Assembly (NCBI GenBank): GCA_905250025.1
Contig: CAJNOJ010000025.1
Location: 604,342 to 668,341, forward strand
Source of the DNA: Adineta ricciae
Lineage: Eukaryota > Rotifera > Eurotatoria > Adinetida > Adinetidae
Direction of reading: 5' to 3'
Length of the DNA stretch: 64,000 nt
Every line of letters starts with the position of its first letter. Position 1 is the first letter of the stretch. Shown here one piece after another: positions 40,342 through 54,500 of the stretch. The translations under genes and the position numbers were made by a program. The notes under the pieces are model-generated. The model was given only the letters and a program-made list of their open reading frames with translations. It searched no databases and was not told where the DNA came from.

Positions 40342-42216
40342 ATGGTCGTTACACAAAATCCACCCACATGGTACGATTCTTGCCTTTGCTTTTAATATAA
40401 AAAAAATGGGATATATGAAACTTTTTTTGTAGGACGGATCGAGATACTTGTTTTCGTTGTCGAACAACATTTACAGCATTTACTCGCAAACATCACTGTC
40501 GAGCATGTGGAGAAACATTTTGCTCATCTTGTATGTATTGTTCAATATAGAAAAACTTATGAAGAATTCTCTGGGAAATTGTAGGTTCGTCAAAATCAAG
40601 TCCTCTACTTGAATTTGGCATAGAAGATGAAGTTCGAGTTTGTGAATCATGCTATGATCGTTTAACAACGTAAGTAACATTCTTTCTATCGATTACAGAA
40701 AACTATTTCGAGTTGGTCTTGCAGAACCGGTAGTGTCAATCCAACTCCAGCTTCTGAGACAACATCAGCATCTGCTGTAGCAAAACCAACTGAGAAGAGT
40801 CAAGCTGAAATCGACGAAGAAGAAGCACTTCAACTGGCCATCTCGTTGTCTCAAAGTGAAGCTGACGAAAAAGAACGACGAAAGAAACTGCTCACCCAAC
40901 AGTATGCGTTAGCATCGATTCCAACACCGCCAACGCCGCTTGGTTCAGCGCCGATTGCCGATCAGGTATTAGTATTGATCATTCTGCTAGAAGAAGGCAC
41001 CACTCGAGAAGAGAAAGAAATTTATGTAAAACATATGTTTATCCAGCGAAAGAAAAAGGTCAAAATTTGTTCTAACCTTTGTTTTTATTATTATACATTA
41101 GAATGACAACGAGCAAAAACCAGTTGGTGGTAATGCAGAATTAGCCAAATATTTAGATCGAAATTATTGGGAAGGACAAACACAAAAAGATCTTGGCACA
41201 AACATAGTCCAGAATGTATTTTCCTTGTTTTTTTCGACAACTTTCGACATACACAAACGCGTTCTTCTCTAGGATTCGACGGACAATTTCGTTCGTGATG
41301 ATGAAATTGATGCATTCATCAATGTTGCTAATAGTCATATAAATAATATCAAATTTCGAATGTTAAGCAATCAACAACGCGGTCGAAATATCGCCAATGA
41401 CACTGCCGTACAATCAGTATTCTTCACTTTACAACATATGTATCCTGAATTGAATCGATTGATTCAATCACTCGATGATAAACAAGGTTAAAGATCTTTT
41501 TTCTATGTTCGATTGAAACATTCATCTGAAAAATGTTATTTCAGCTTATCATGAGAGTTTACAAGATAAATTGGGTCAATTGAAAGATGCTCGAGAAGCG
41601 TTGAATGCATTACGCGATGAACATTTAGAGAACAAACGACGTCAGGCATTTGAGCGTGAAAGACAGAGACAAATGCAATTAGCTGTCAAGCTTGATGATA
41701 TGCGTCAGAAGAAACATGTAAGGAACCAATTGCAGAACTTTCCGAAAACTAGCAGATGTGCTGTAGGCTTATCTGGAATATCACAGACAACTGCATTTGC
41801 AACGTCTAGCCGAACAGGAAGCAGAAATGCAAGCACGTCTTGATCAACAACGACGTTATGCTCAACAACGCGAACAGCAAAATCAAATTGATTATCATCT
41901 TAGTCAAGTACAATCAAGTCTCCCGTATGTTCAATCATTGCCATCAGTTGCTTATTATCCTCATCAACAGCAGCACCAGCAACAACAACAACAACATGTT
42001 CAATCCATGCCAACTTCACAAATACCAACTCATTCGTTCTCCATGGGGCGTAAGTGTATATATAATGTCAAAAGAAGGCATTTTTTCCCTTTCTGTATAG
42101 AACTGTCAGATGCTTTACCTCCGCCGCTTGCCCCACCCATCTCTCAATATCAACAGCTCTACTCTGCTCATCCACCGATGCAGTCAAATGAGCAAACACT
42201 CATCTCATTTGACTGA
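40342..42216 (+). CDS. HGS: Hrs (HGS) homolog, ESCRT-0 subunit, lacking the VHS domain
   Basis: Endosomal adaptor that binds PI3P and ubiquitinated cargo and recruits ESCRT-I and clathrin. Exons chain in frame from the ATG at 40342: [10 protein letters not shown] leads directly into a FYVE zinc finger ([20 protein letters not shown], then [18 protein letters not shown]). Then come a ubiquitin-interacting motif ([18 protein letters not shown]), a helical region ([40 protein letters not shown]) that matches Hrs closely, a Gln/His-rich stretch (around 41955-42000), and the C-terminal clathrin box LISFD, exactly where human Hrs has it. The normal 140-residue VHS domain is missing at the N-terminus, and only 406 bases separate this start from the divergent DOP1 gene. 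Either it was lost or it lies elsewhere. Confidence 0.88.
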
Positions 42217-43551
42217 AAACCAAAACGGAGAAGCTTCGATGTAAAAACAACATTTTATTTCTTCTTTTATTTATGTGCAATGTCGATTCTCATTTGTCTT
42301 CTGAAAACGCGCTTTTTAATGTCCAATTGGAATGACACACATACACAGTGAAGCATCATATGATGTGTGTAATCGCTATTGTAAATTTTATTCTGTTGAA
42401 ATATATGTGACAAAAATATTCATCGGATCAGATGTCAAACCTATCTTTCGGATATGTTTTTCATTAGTTTAATGGAACGATACTTCTCTTCCAGGTTTCG
42501 GTTTGAATACAATGGAAGGATGTATATTCGAAGATTCCAGATTTATCTCTTATGAGGAAAGATGATCACTTAGATTATTGTAATGAAGTGTATAGCGCCC
42601 ACGTCAAGTCCAATTAAGCTTTCAAAAGTAATCATTCCAGCACTTACTCCGTCGACTTTTCATCTACCTCAACTAACGAAGGCGCCGCGACATGTTTCCG
42701 TACGTTAATCAGTTAAATGTCTTTCTATGTATATACACGTATGTTCTTTTCATCTCTATAAATAAATGTCCATTGTGATTATTTCATATGAAACTAATTA
42801 CATAGGAATCGTTATTCGCATGAATAAGTCGTTTTATAGCCATTGTTGAAAAATACTATACCAGATGTCCTATGAAAAAATGAGATTACTTGGACTTTTC
42901 TGTTGCATAATGTATATACGCATTTGAAAATCATCACACATCTCCTAGGTCATCAAGTGTTCCATTTGATATTATGAAAGGAAAGAATCAGTTTTCTCCA
43001 TACGATCTTTGACTACTCGAAGTTTGTGGTTCTCGACTTCGTACGCCGTTGAGTTCTCTACTAATGATACAAACTCTCTTAAAATGTCAATACTCATATT
43101 AGATACGTGTAAAACGTCCAACGCAACAACAAGATTTCAATGTTCAGTGAATCGAATCGTATCATTATTCAATCTCGTTGAAGAACCTCTCCTTACTTTT
43201 AATTTAGTCTTTGTGTATTCAAGCGAAATCAACGTAGTATGAAAGATCGCATTTTTAGACAAAAATCACAAGACTAAGGCTTACGGTCAAATGAATACAT
43301 GTCTAGTGGCATCATCTATAAATCTAAGACTAATTTTTCAACCGATAAAAAGTCAATAGTAATCAGAAATTCGAATAGCTTTACATTCTTGCATGAATTT
43401 CTCTGACTGATATATTCTTTGAAACAAAAAAGAAAACAGCTAGTGACATCTGTTTCACTTCGTTGTTGATCAATCCCTTTTCCTCATGCACTCAGTCAGT
43501 TTGTTACAACGACGAGTCACTTTGTTTTTGTTACTAAACTTTCCGAGAACT
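42217..43551. other. Intergenic, 1.3 kb, no gene seen
   Basis: 3' flank of Hrs (several ATTTTATT/AATAAA-like signals, for example near 42758) and promoter of nocturnin. A 77-residue chance frame at 43009-43242 has no family resemblance. Confidence 0.45.
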
Positions 43552-44740
43552 ATGTCCGCTAGTTTCATGACAGAATTCATTCCCGATGAGTAAGATCGAA
43601 TGAATTTTTTGCTGAAAAAAAATCTCACTCTAAATTCCAGAGTTCGACACAATATTGATCAGCCAAGTCTTCAACGAAAGTTTGTTGGTAATTTGTGTGA
43701 AAGCTCAGACAGATATGTAATAAATGTTCTACAGTGGAATATATTAGCCCAAGGTAGTTGATATTGATCGAAAAAAGCATTTGTTTAATCGTTTCTCTCA
43801 GCACTATCGTATTCGGAAGGAAATTTTAATCGTGTTAAAAGTGAGATGGTTCAATATGAAACGCGCAGATGGAGAATACTTGAACAAATCCTTATTCATC
43901 AACCAGATCTGTGTTCACTGCAAGAAGTGGATATATACAATTGCTTTCTCAAAGAACAATTACGAAAATATGGGTAAAACATATATGATCAGGATGTTGT
44001 CGGTATTGAATCGTTTTTTTTTAAAATAGTTATGAGTGTTTCTTCACTGAAAAACCCAATTCCAGATGTCTTTCTTTCCAGCATGATCAGAAAAACTTCA
44101 AAGGACCCGACGGTCTTTTACTTTGTTTTAAAACAAGCACTTTCAAAGAAATTAGTCGAAATACTTCAGATTTACCAAACGATGGCCGTTATGGTCGACA
44201 GGTAATCCGATACAGTCTTACTTCATGAAAAAACGCTAAACATCAATTCCACAGGTATTTTCAATTCTCGAACTAGAATATCTTCCATTATCATCTCGAG
44301 TGGTATTTATCGGTACACATTTCAAAGCTAAAAAGCAATTTGCCGCATCTCGTACAAATCAAGCTGCGACTATAGTCACTTATGTCAATAATAAATATCC
44401 GACAAGTACCAATTTAATCATTGCTGGAGATTTTAATGGTCAACCAGATGAGCCTTGTTATGATGTCTTGATCAAATCTGGTTTGCAGAGTGCATATCGA
44501 ACATTGATGAATAATCATGAACCAGCGTTTACAACTTGGAAGTTTAAATCCCGAGAAGAGAACAAAGAGAAGGAGGAAAGTGCAACGATAGATTATATTT
44601 TTTATCAGCCGGAAAATTTGATACCTATCGCCTACTTAGCATTTCCAGAGAAACGAACAATTGGTCCTAATGGTCTTCCATCTGCCACTTATCCTTCAGA
44701 TCATTTAGCTCTTCAAGTTGTATTTCGCGTAGAAAAGTAA
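43552..44740 (+). CDS. NOCT: Nocturnin-like EEP phosphatase
   Basis: Endonuclease/exonuclease/phosphatase-fold enzyme. Vertebrate nocturnin removes the 2' phosphate from NADP(H) and was earlier described as a deadenylase. Exon 1 (43552-43589) joins exon 2 (43641-43753) at DE|VRH, and exon 3 follows at ILAQ|ALSY; the last exon ends at 44740. All EEP signatures are present: INVLQWNILAQ, LCSLQEVD (catalytic Glu), KGPDGLLLCF, FIGTHFKAKK, LIIAGDFNGQP, TIDYIFYQPE, IGPNGLPSATYPSDHLAL (catalytic Asp-His). The order and the phrases QEVD, GDFN and YPSDHL match nocturnin better than CCR4 or Angel. No leucine-rich repeats and no long mitochondrial leader are seen; the N-terminus is short, so it is likely cytosolic. 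Confidence 0.88.
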
Positions 44741-45408
44741 TCGTCGACGTTTTCTTTCCATACAAAACAGAACAAGAGAAAAGTTATTATCGTTCATTTG
44801 TTAATCAATTCACTTTCAATCTCAAAAGTTGTCAACTTCTATTTTGTTTTTAACGTCTAGACAAGGATCAATCCGACAAGTTCGAAAGTCGATGGTAATT
44901 CTTTTGATCTGTTTTCTTGATATTTTTCTCTACGGTCGTAAACTTGAGTTTATACGGTTTTTTTTATAAATATATATTGTGACAACAAAGGGGAGAGAAA
45001 AAACGAAAGAAAAAGCTCAAATACAATACAACAGAAACAAAACAAATAGGAATAAAAGAACGTTGTAACATTTTTTCGAATTTTTTGTGTATAACATATT
45101 ATTTTTAATTTAGATCACAGTAAAAAAAAGAACAAAACACGAAAAAAAAACAAACCCCACGCATGAAACTCACATTAATGTACTCGCTTGGAAGCGGCCT
45201 TAGTAAAAAGGAAATAAGAGAAAAATACACGATATAATATGAGAGAAGAAAAGGCAAACAAGGACAACGTTAGATGAATCCCACCGGGACTGATAAGAAA
45301 ATTTTACGAGTACTCTCCTCGATTCGAGATTTCCTTTTTCTTTCTATACTCTTGCTTTTGTACATAAATGTCTCGAAGAAACCAATTTAAGTAGATTTTG
45401 TCAGTCTC
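44741..45408. other. Convergent intergenic, 0.7 kb, no gene seen
   Basis: Between the 3' ends of nocturnin and follistatin. Strongly A-rich on the plus strand (44980-45170) with several poly(A)-signal-like hexamers, for example AATAAA at 45051-45056. Confidence 0.45.
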
Positions 45409-47084
45409 TTAGTTCATTCTGAAGTTTGGAAAGCTATTTATATAATTGATTTTATTTCGAAAATATATCTTACGCATCGTGTTCATTTTGACTGGACAGG
45501 TATCGTAATCAACGATGTGAATATAACGATTTTTTTCACATTGTCCACGTAATAGAGCACAGTAGTTTTTATATAAATGCCCGTCATCACCACAAGTTCG
45601 AACGTCCATGCTGCATTCTCCACTATGGGCTAGAAATCGCGGAGAGTACTGACAACGTATGCAAACCGGTTGAGCTTGTCGAGAATAGACACAGCGTTCA
45701 CTAGGTTGACAAAGATTTGGACGGCATTTTGTTTCTATTGAGAATTTAATGAAGATACCATTAGATAGAAGACATTTCTCTATGCGGAAAAATTAGTCTT
45801 ACCACAACGACCTTTATGCGCTAATTCGGGAGTTCGCCCTTGTTCATCTGGACTCAAACGCATAGCACAAATATTCCGGTAGGTTACACCATTTGTACCG
45901 CACACTGGCTCAGGATCCGCAGATGGATTACAATGTTTCTTAGGATAACAAAATGGTTCACCCGTATTTCGAACTAACAAACAAATAGTTTCATGTGGAC
46001 ACTTCACATTTCGACAATCCTCTATAAAAAGCAAAGAAAATCATTGCTCACAAACTGAATTTGATTTCATGCTTATCTTACTTTGACATTCGCCATCGTA
46101 CTTTTTGTAGAGTGCCGATTGATGATTCATACATTTCCATGCTTCCATTGCACACTCAGAGCTGAACGTGACATTATTCGATGCACATAATGGTTGATTA
46201 TGTTTCTTCGATGATGTCGAATCTGTCGCCGTACACGATTCTGCACTGCACACACACATTTCTTCGTCATTGATCCATTGGCACTCTTGACCAAGACCAC
46301 AATCAACATCACATCGTTTGGGGACGTCTAGATAATACGAATCGAACATTATACATGTTCGATCTCATCATCAGCATGACTTACTATTGACTTCTCTACA
46401 TTTCTCTGCGTAGGCGTATCCGTCGAGTTCTTGTCGTATATCATCGGAATAATAAGAACCTGAACATTGATCTTCGCTAACATCTGCTTCACTTAGATCA
46501 TAACACATATCATTAATACGATGATTAAAACAGTTGCCAGCTGAAACGAAGAAGAAAAAAAAGAAGTCCGTTAGTATTACTCATGTTTTGACCGTTACAA
46601 TATGAGTTAACGGCTTCTTGACCTGAATATGTGCGTATATATGTCAACGTTCTGGAAACAGGAAGAAGAAATAGGTGCCCTATTGCTGCTTTATTATTCT
46701 TTCACATCTATTGTTCCTTTTATTTCTAATCAGTAAGATATCGATTTCATTTCCCTTCACATTGCGCGCATCGTGCCCTTGACCCAATATATCTCCTCCA
46801 TCCCTCATTGTGATTTTGTGACACATGTACACACTCATATGCATGCCACTCAACGGTCTTGAATATCATCAATATATAGGACACTGCTGCATATCAATAC
46901 GGATGAACACATAAAGGAAAGAAGGATGAAGACATGACTCATTTCGAAATGACTGACATTTCATTGCCATAGGAAGGGAACACAGTATTCTATTCATGGC
47001 ACGAAATTGAACAAAATTAGAAAACATACCGTGTGTAATGACAATATATTGATTGACGAGAATAAAAAATGTGATAAATCTCAT
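45409..47084 (-). CDS. FST: Follistatin-like secreted protein with three follistatin/Kazal domains
   Basis: Secreted antagonist of activin/BMP-type ligands. A signal peptide (MRFITFFILVNQYIVITHA) is encoded by exon 1 (47030-47084; an in-frame ATG at 47171 would lengthen it). Exon 2 (46385-46540) encodes an N-terminal domain beginning AGNCFNHRINDMC, the counterpart of the follistatin N-terminal domain (GNCW). Then follow three follistatin domains, each EGF-like plus Kazal: CDVDCGLGQECQW with PLCASNNVTFSSECAMEAW; CRNVKCPHETICLL with PVCGTNGVTYRNICAM; and CRPNLCQPSERCVY with RTCGDDGHLYKNYCALLRG. Architecture and order match follistatin itself, not FSTL1, SPARC or agrin. No long acidic tail; the last exon ends with a basic stretch and stops at 45409, or a GTAAGA donor at about 45473 could lead to another exon. 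Confidence 0.82.
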
Positions 47085-50000
47085 AGAAATGTTGCATATT
47101 GTTGAAGATGTCATTGTCATCAAAGAAATCAATTGAGATCTATTAGTTAATAGGTGCGTTTGTTTGGTCAATTCTTAAATGAGTCAAAGATAATACTAAT
47201 GTGTTTGCGAGAATAATTTATGTGTGAACTATATGAAGAAAATATCAATAATGAACCTACAACAAATAGAGAACAGCATGTATTAAAAAAAAGAGAAAAA
47301 AGAGAAAGAGAGAGAGAGAGCGCACACGTAGAGAGAAGAATGTGACGAAGATATAGAGAGACAAAAGAGAAGGAAAGAGAGATATATATGAAGGGACATA
47401 TCAAAATCAGACATTAGAGATCAAAATCTGAGCTTAAACTGAACGAAAAATAAACTAATAACGATGTTTTCTCCAAAGAATTCAATTCATATTAATCAGC
47501 TAAGTAGTTCTTATCTGCTTTGCTCAACTCATGTCCTCTTACACAAATCGTCCATATGAAAATCTCTTTACACGGGATTAGACATTTTTCGGCGAAAAAA
47601 AATTCATTTTCTTCCGGTAATCTGTTCATTGAACTACACCTACAACTTGTTATCGACCGGAAAGTATCCATTAAATTTCTCTTTCTCGGAGTGAATGCGA
47701 CTGCATCTTCGTGGAAACTATTTCCGTCTACCAGAAAACTGAATATATGATAAATATAGCGTCGTTCTTCTCACAATTTAGCAAATTCTTCCTTACAATA
47801 ATATGTTGAAGGCGTGAATGATATACGATCAAATAGGGTTTCTTTTTTCTTGCGCGCATGATTAGATATACATGTGAATAAAAAGGTGTGTAGCAACGAC
47901 CAGCTGTCCGGTTGCAAAATCATGTTTTTCGATCATATGTTCATTTTGAATTGTATGCGCTTTACATGTCTCTCTCGCCTTTTCGATAAAGTTATGCAAT
48001 CCGAATGCAAAGAAATAAGCGTCACCGTGCGACAATATCGACGGTGATGTTGATGATGAAAGTAAATCGTGTTCTATTACAGGTTGAGACAGCGAGGGAT
48101 GATGGTGCGGAAGGTAACTATGCACTTCCGGTTTCGAAATCACAGTGTGTCTTTTCAAATTTCATTACAATGAAATCGGTTATATAAATGGAGAGAAAGC
48201 GGAAATGTGTAGTGTCTAATAGATGGTATAAGATACGGAGACACGTCCACTAATTGACAAAAAAGCACTAAATGATAGAAAATTCAAACTAAAAAAGAAA
48301 AAGGGCAACAAGTTGCTGGTAAAGAGCTCGATTGTTCTTGTTGTTCTTACCGGTTAATTTTACAGTCATTACTTGTGTTTAATTTTTGATGAGAGTGGCC
48401 TTGGCTAGGACTAAGATAAATATAGCAACAAGAAGTATGTGTGAGATTTTTGTTTTGACTCATGACTAGCGTAAATGAGACAAACAAGTTGTTATTTCTA
48501 TTCAATGTCAATAATTGCCGGCTAGCATTCGTCTCTTTCCCTTGTCTTACAAATCTCATGTTATTTTTGTTCAGCAAATTAATTTGACTGTTTTCTACAT
48601 CGATCAACTGTCTATGGAAAAGATTTGATGACGTCAATGAATTCATCCAACACATTGACTTTCTAATTAATAAAATTAACTATTGTCATTCGCATAACCC
48701 CATGGAATGTTTCTTCGAGACAAAGATAAAACAACACACATCCAGCGCTCATGAGCGTCTCCTGTGAGCATTTTCGAATTGCTTTCTTCTTCTCTTACTC
48801 TTCCATTCCCTTTTAAATTCAATCAATATTCTAGAACATAGATGATGCAATTCATATGACCTCGAACTAACTGATGTAAAGAATGATGATTGATGCAAGT
48901 TGCGTAGAGAACGGCGAGGATCAAAGTTCAAGGTACAAAATGATCAAAATCATGAACAGAACACGCATGCAAATAATCGATCAGCATACAAGGTTCAACT
49001 ATTATGTTCATCTATTGAGAAAAATCATGTCGAAATCGAACTATTCTCGAGATATGTTACAGCTAACCTTTCAGGATACACACATGGTTCTGACATAATT
49101 GTAAGTCAATCGTAGAACGTGTCTAACATGAGCATTCCATTTAGAGGCGGCGCGAGTTCTTACGGAAATATAATCTAGAATAGCATTCAATGACGTCAAT
49201 TATAATTTCGAGTTAATTTACGAATGATCAAAGAGTGATTTTTTTTCTCTAAAATAACAGGAACATGTTAATATGGGAACTTTCATAAATTTTTAAAATT
49301 CTATTTAAAAAATACACCCTAAAACTTGCTAATCATTCAATATCCAGTCTATCGCGGTCGAGAGAACTATGTTCTAATCGGAACTGCATATTAGTACAGG
49401 ATTATTTATTTGAACTTTAATAGAACATATTGAATTGCTACTATTTAGCGATGACACTTATTAGTAATTCAATCCTACATTTCACTGACTGACGTCAAAC
49501 ACAGTGATGCGGTAAAGCGAATTTCATTTTGTTTTAAGAGTTCAATCTGAATTAGTAATTCTTTTCATGTAGGTGGAAACATATTCAGACATAATTACAT
49601 TCAAGTGACTGTAATATTTCATTCGTGAATAATATGTTACTCTAGTGGTGAACAGTTAGTTGATTTTGTCAGAAGCAGTGCGCATGAAATCTACGTCATC
49701 GACGCTCTGTCTTTGTCAGTTCAAACGACGACATAAATTCTGTTAGTGATGAAGTCGTCCGAAGCACTTGATGAACGAATAGATGCAACACTTGACTGAT
49801 TTTCAAACAAGAAAATGATCATTTATCATGATAATCTTTTGTTTTATGAGCTATACACGAGAAAAAGAAAGAAACCTATTGCATTAACATATTTCAATGA
49901 AGGAGAAATCAGTCGTCTAGACTTGTCTTTTTTATAATATCGTTGTACAATACTGTCTACTAAACATTTGCGTTCAAATATTATTGAGAAATATTCAATC

Positions 50001-51509
50001 GTCTCACCTTGCAATCGGAGACGCAGTTTTGTCACTACGAGTAGTGTTTGCTACGCAAAGTTGATCCTGATTAAGATGCTTACCTTGTTCAATCCATTTA
50101 AGAATCATTTAGCGACTTATGTCATTTGAAAAAAATAAACCTAGAGAGTAAATTGCGTTTTTACAGTATTTAGAGAAGACACTACAGTGATTATGTCAGC
50201 TTAAATGCACACCCACGTTATATTAGTTTGTATGAATCTCAATGATTGAAAAACAAATCCGCTTAAGGCAGAAATGCACCAAAAAATAGCTATTTCGTAT
50301 TAACTGTTCTTTTTACAGTATTTATACCAATAAATTCTACATTGTAAGTCGACATATTGAGAATTCATCAGTTCGAATGCAATTTGAGTTCATGGCAGGT
50401 ACCACCAGCACGACTCACATTCTTAATCGCCGAACATCGCTAATGAGATCCCATGTCAAACCATCTAAAATCGTTCGTACTTAGGTTGTTGAACCAGAGA
50501 AAGCAGGTCAACATACTCATTAATATTGAACGTGATATTACATTCGAAGAGTCAAATGATAATGCAAAAACTCCGGTTAAAACCTAAAAATATTGACTTA
50601 GTATACATGAGATCCTACTTCGAAATGCGAATGTAATTAATAGTTGAAAATGAAAATATCAGTATTGATGAACAATTCGAGATTAGAGACAGAAAGAGAG
50701 AACTCGCGTCATACGACTTTGCTTAAACGATATTTTATACGTGAAAATATCAAATGAGATATGTTCCTTCAGAGCGTTTTTTATACTTTAATACCTCTGA
50801 TATGAGAAAACTCGATACTAAGTGCATTCGAATTAGCTCTCCTAATCTACTCAACTATGTACATTTCAAGTCTAGGTCTGATGTATCTAAATAACTTCCA
50901 AAAGAACATTCCTTACGCACGAGAAATCAATTTTTCGATAATTATACTTTTCATGTCAAATTCTTAACGATATTTTTAGTTTTCTATCCTACGCAACAAG
51001 AAAAGTTAATTTGCACAATGGTATCGCACTGAGAACAAAATAAATATTTTTAAGTATTATATATGGGACATGTCACATTGTGTGTAGAATAGAAATAAAC
51101 ACTGAACACTTTCTCTCAAGTAGAATAGGACTCGAATAAACGATATTATTCATGTTCAATAAGCGGAGAGAAAATCGAAATATCTGTAAACATACAACCC
51201 GAAAGTTTTATTCAATGAAAACGAAGCGAAGCAAGAGAGAAAAACGATTATCAAAAAGAAATCTTACACGCACACGCACGTACATAGTCGAACAGATACA
51301 AAGGAGTTCTAAACACAGTGAAAAATCAAAAATAAATAAATAACATTCAACCCTGAGTCGAATTTATCATCTATTAGCAAGACAAGTTTCAAATGAAACA
51401 CATTGGTGATTGATTAGACATCAAGGCTTCAAGACGTTCGAATCATTTTGCTTTGTTTCTCTTCAATTTAAATCACCGGTGAATGTCAATCGAATACACG
51501 ATCAGCTTT
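47085..51509. other. Intergenic, 4.4 kb, no gene seen
   Basis: AT-rich sequence between teneurin (3' side) and follistatin (5' side). Chance frames up to about 100 residues (47862-48158 and 48347-48655, minus) show no domain. A GA-rich run lies near 47305-47320. I see no transposon terminal repeats, tRNA or reverse-transcriptase motif, but divergent remnants could escape reading by eye. Confidence 0.45.
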
Positions 51510-54500
51510 TTAAGTCTTGATTTGAAACCTAAAATTTGTTGGATCATCAGTTATTTCCGGATAAATCAATGGATCGTAGCGATAAGTGATTGTATAGTTC
51601 GCTAAATAACCATTACTGATCAATTCGTCTATTTCATTCGATGACCATGGATACAAATAGTACAAACGAGAATTTTCCATCAGATACGTTCGTTCGTATT
51701 GCCAAACATTCGTCACCATTTGTGATAGATTATATTCAATCAATCGTTGATATTCTTCGTCGTAGGTTGAACCAAACTTTATGTGAAATACAGTTGTGTT
51801 ACTGATGATAAGATCGATATCGATCAGATTTTCTTTTGTTGTTTGATAGCGAATGTTAATTTTGAACTGACGAAATACAGGTTGGTTCAAATGAGATTTT
51901 AATTGATGGAAATGGGAGAAGTTTTGAAGGAAGTAGATTTCATTTTGTTTGTAGTAGGGTAAGACGTAGGATAGATTGAATAGACGTGAGAAGACATCAT
52001 CATAGGATGTAAATGAAAGGAATTCTATTTGGTTTGACGGATTTTTGATTGATAATGTTCGATTGATCCAAAAGTCATTCTCATTTTGAATATGAGCAAT
52101 TGAATAGACGAATCGATTTGGATACGAGATGGAATAATATTGATTGAAATATGAGAAAAACGATGAATAGATTAATGAGCTCTGACCCAAGAGATGGTTT
52201 TCATTGGAAACGTAATTCGATGATAAGATCGAGTCAAATAAATTCGAAAAGCCATAATTCAAATTTTGTAATTGTTTAAGAATATCTAAAGATACAAATC
52301 CGATCAAATGAGTATTAGAACAATAAACATTTTCATTCGGTGTCTATCGACAAAGGAGACAATATGAATTTCATGGGTGATTGATTGTCAGAATGTACAT
52401 ATAAACTATTAGTGATTAGAGAAGATCGATATTGCGACTCATATCCTTTTTCGTTTCCGAAAACAAACAGATTTTGCAAAAGTCTGTATCATATAAGAAA
52501 TTTTACTGTTCATATTTTCATTGTGACACTCGGGGAAGAATTCATCAGACCATGAATGTTTTTTATTTCTCATTTTCTCTCGATAGGTTATTCATAGGAT
52601 TGACAACTTTTCATAGAAATCAAGAAGTGATGGATTAACGATAGCTCTCAGCTGAAAATCGAAATCTCCGACTTTTCTTACCATGATGATGCAGTCTTTG
52701 GAAATTGACTTCATTAACATTGTAAATATCATCATTGATCTTGTACAAATTCATATCATTCAATGGATTGTTGATAACAGGTAGATATGTTTGCTTATTC
52801 ATCCAATTTGAAGGAAAAGTTGCAACTAAATATCTTCCGAGATTAAGATCGAATAATTTCCCTGTTGATTTCTCGAAAGCGCAATTCAAATCTTCGTCGA
52901 TTAACAATCCCGCAAAACCGAATGGAAAAAATCGTTTTTCTTGATAATTTTTCTCGATTAAACTTCGTCCATATAAACCATAGAATTTCTCTTGCATTAG
53001 TAAACCATTATTATCATAGATAAACAACGGTGAACCGATTTGATCTGTTAAAACAAAAAATTTCCGTTGATTTTCCTCGAAACCAATCAAATGATGATTA
53101 TTATCGTAATAAATCGTCATCAAGGATTTCGTTTGCGACTGATAAATGTGTGTTATCAATTGTCGTTGTTGCTGATTTCCGTAAATGAATTGAATGTAAT
53201 GACCAGTTAAGGGATAGACTTTCATAACCAAACGTTGTTCATCATCATAAAGATATTCGACGATTAATTGATTGGATTTGTATTTGATTAACAAACCAAA
53301 TGAATTGAAAAGATAAAGTTTAGTATTTGATATCAGATGTAAAAATCCGTTTTTATCGTATTTATAAGTGAATGTTTGGTTATCTGAGCTAGTTGTTTGG
53401 AGAATTTGATTCCATTGGTTATATTGAATCGATGAGTATTGTTTTGTTGAATTGAGATTGTTGTTCAAGTCATATTGATACGTGTCGAGCGATTGACCAT
53501 TCTTTTTCAGATTAACTAAACGTTTTAGATTATCGTATTCATACGAATAAACATATTTTTCAAGTTCATTCAAGGAAATTTTAACTTGTTCTAATAGAAA
53601 TTGCTTATTGTTGTAGATGAATTCCACGACTAAACGTTTTTGAGTTTTGTAATTGAATGTGATTTCTTTCAAGCGTTTGTAATCGTCTAAATGTTTGGTG
53701 ATGGTTAACATGTTCGAATTGTCTTTGATGAAACATTCCGAGTTTGTTGGATATGTCAGTCGTACGAAAGGATTTGATTGTAAATATCCATAATTCTCAT
53801 GAAAATTCAAAGAATAATTGGATTGAAGGTTCGTCGAGTAGTTCTCCAGGAAACTTCGATGAAATTCTTTAGAAGAAATCAAACGTAATTCAAATGAATT
53901 CATCGAATAATATCGAATGAAGACAATCATATAAGAATTCTTATCTTTGTATGAACTGATGAAATGACTTAAGGAAGATTGCGCGTTGTATTCATAGATT
54001 TGCTCGTAGACTTGTCCTCGAGGATATTCCATGCGGATCTGCTTGCCGAATTTCGGATATTCATACGATGTTCGACATCCGTCAGCGAATGAATAAACCA
54101 ATCGATTCATTTCGTCATATTTATAAGTGATCAAACGATGAAATGGGAAATAAACACGACGAAGATTCGAATTCGAGTCATATTCCCAGATTTGAGTGTG
54201 TAAACCGGAATATATCAAACGATAACCGTTGAAATACGTTCGATATTCCAACATGTGCTCGGCTTGATTGGGCATTATGATACCTGTGATAGAACCGGTT
54301 GTATCTTTACGTAGCATAACATTCGATTGCGAACCGTAAGTGATTCCGACCGGCTAAGACGAACGAACGTATGAAATATTCAAAAGAAAATGAAGTCATA
54401 CCTGTTCTCCCGATCCGTAACTGTATTTAATCGAAGCGAGATCATTGAATCGTTGAATTTCAATCAATCGTCCGCGTGTGTCATAGAGAAAGTCTTCGTA

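Noticed and set aside
47168..47404. Hydrophobic minus frame just upstream of the follistatin signal peptide
   Set aside because: Made from a GA-rich tract giving Ser-Leu repeats; not joined to follistatin by a visible splice.
47862..48158. 98-residue minus frame with a His/Ser-rich start
   Set aside because: No domain, no splice support and no neighbouring exon; likely chance in a long gene-free stretch.
52635..52681. Teneurin stop right after the YD region as the true end
   Set aside because: A clean GTAAGA donor precedes it, and a separate exon at 51510-52285 carries the conserved teneurin C-terminus in phase.
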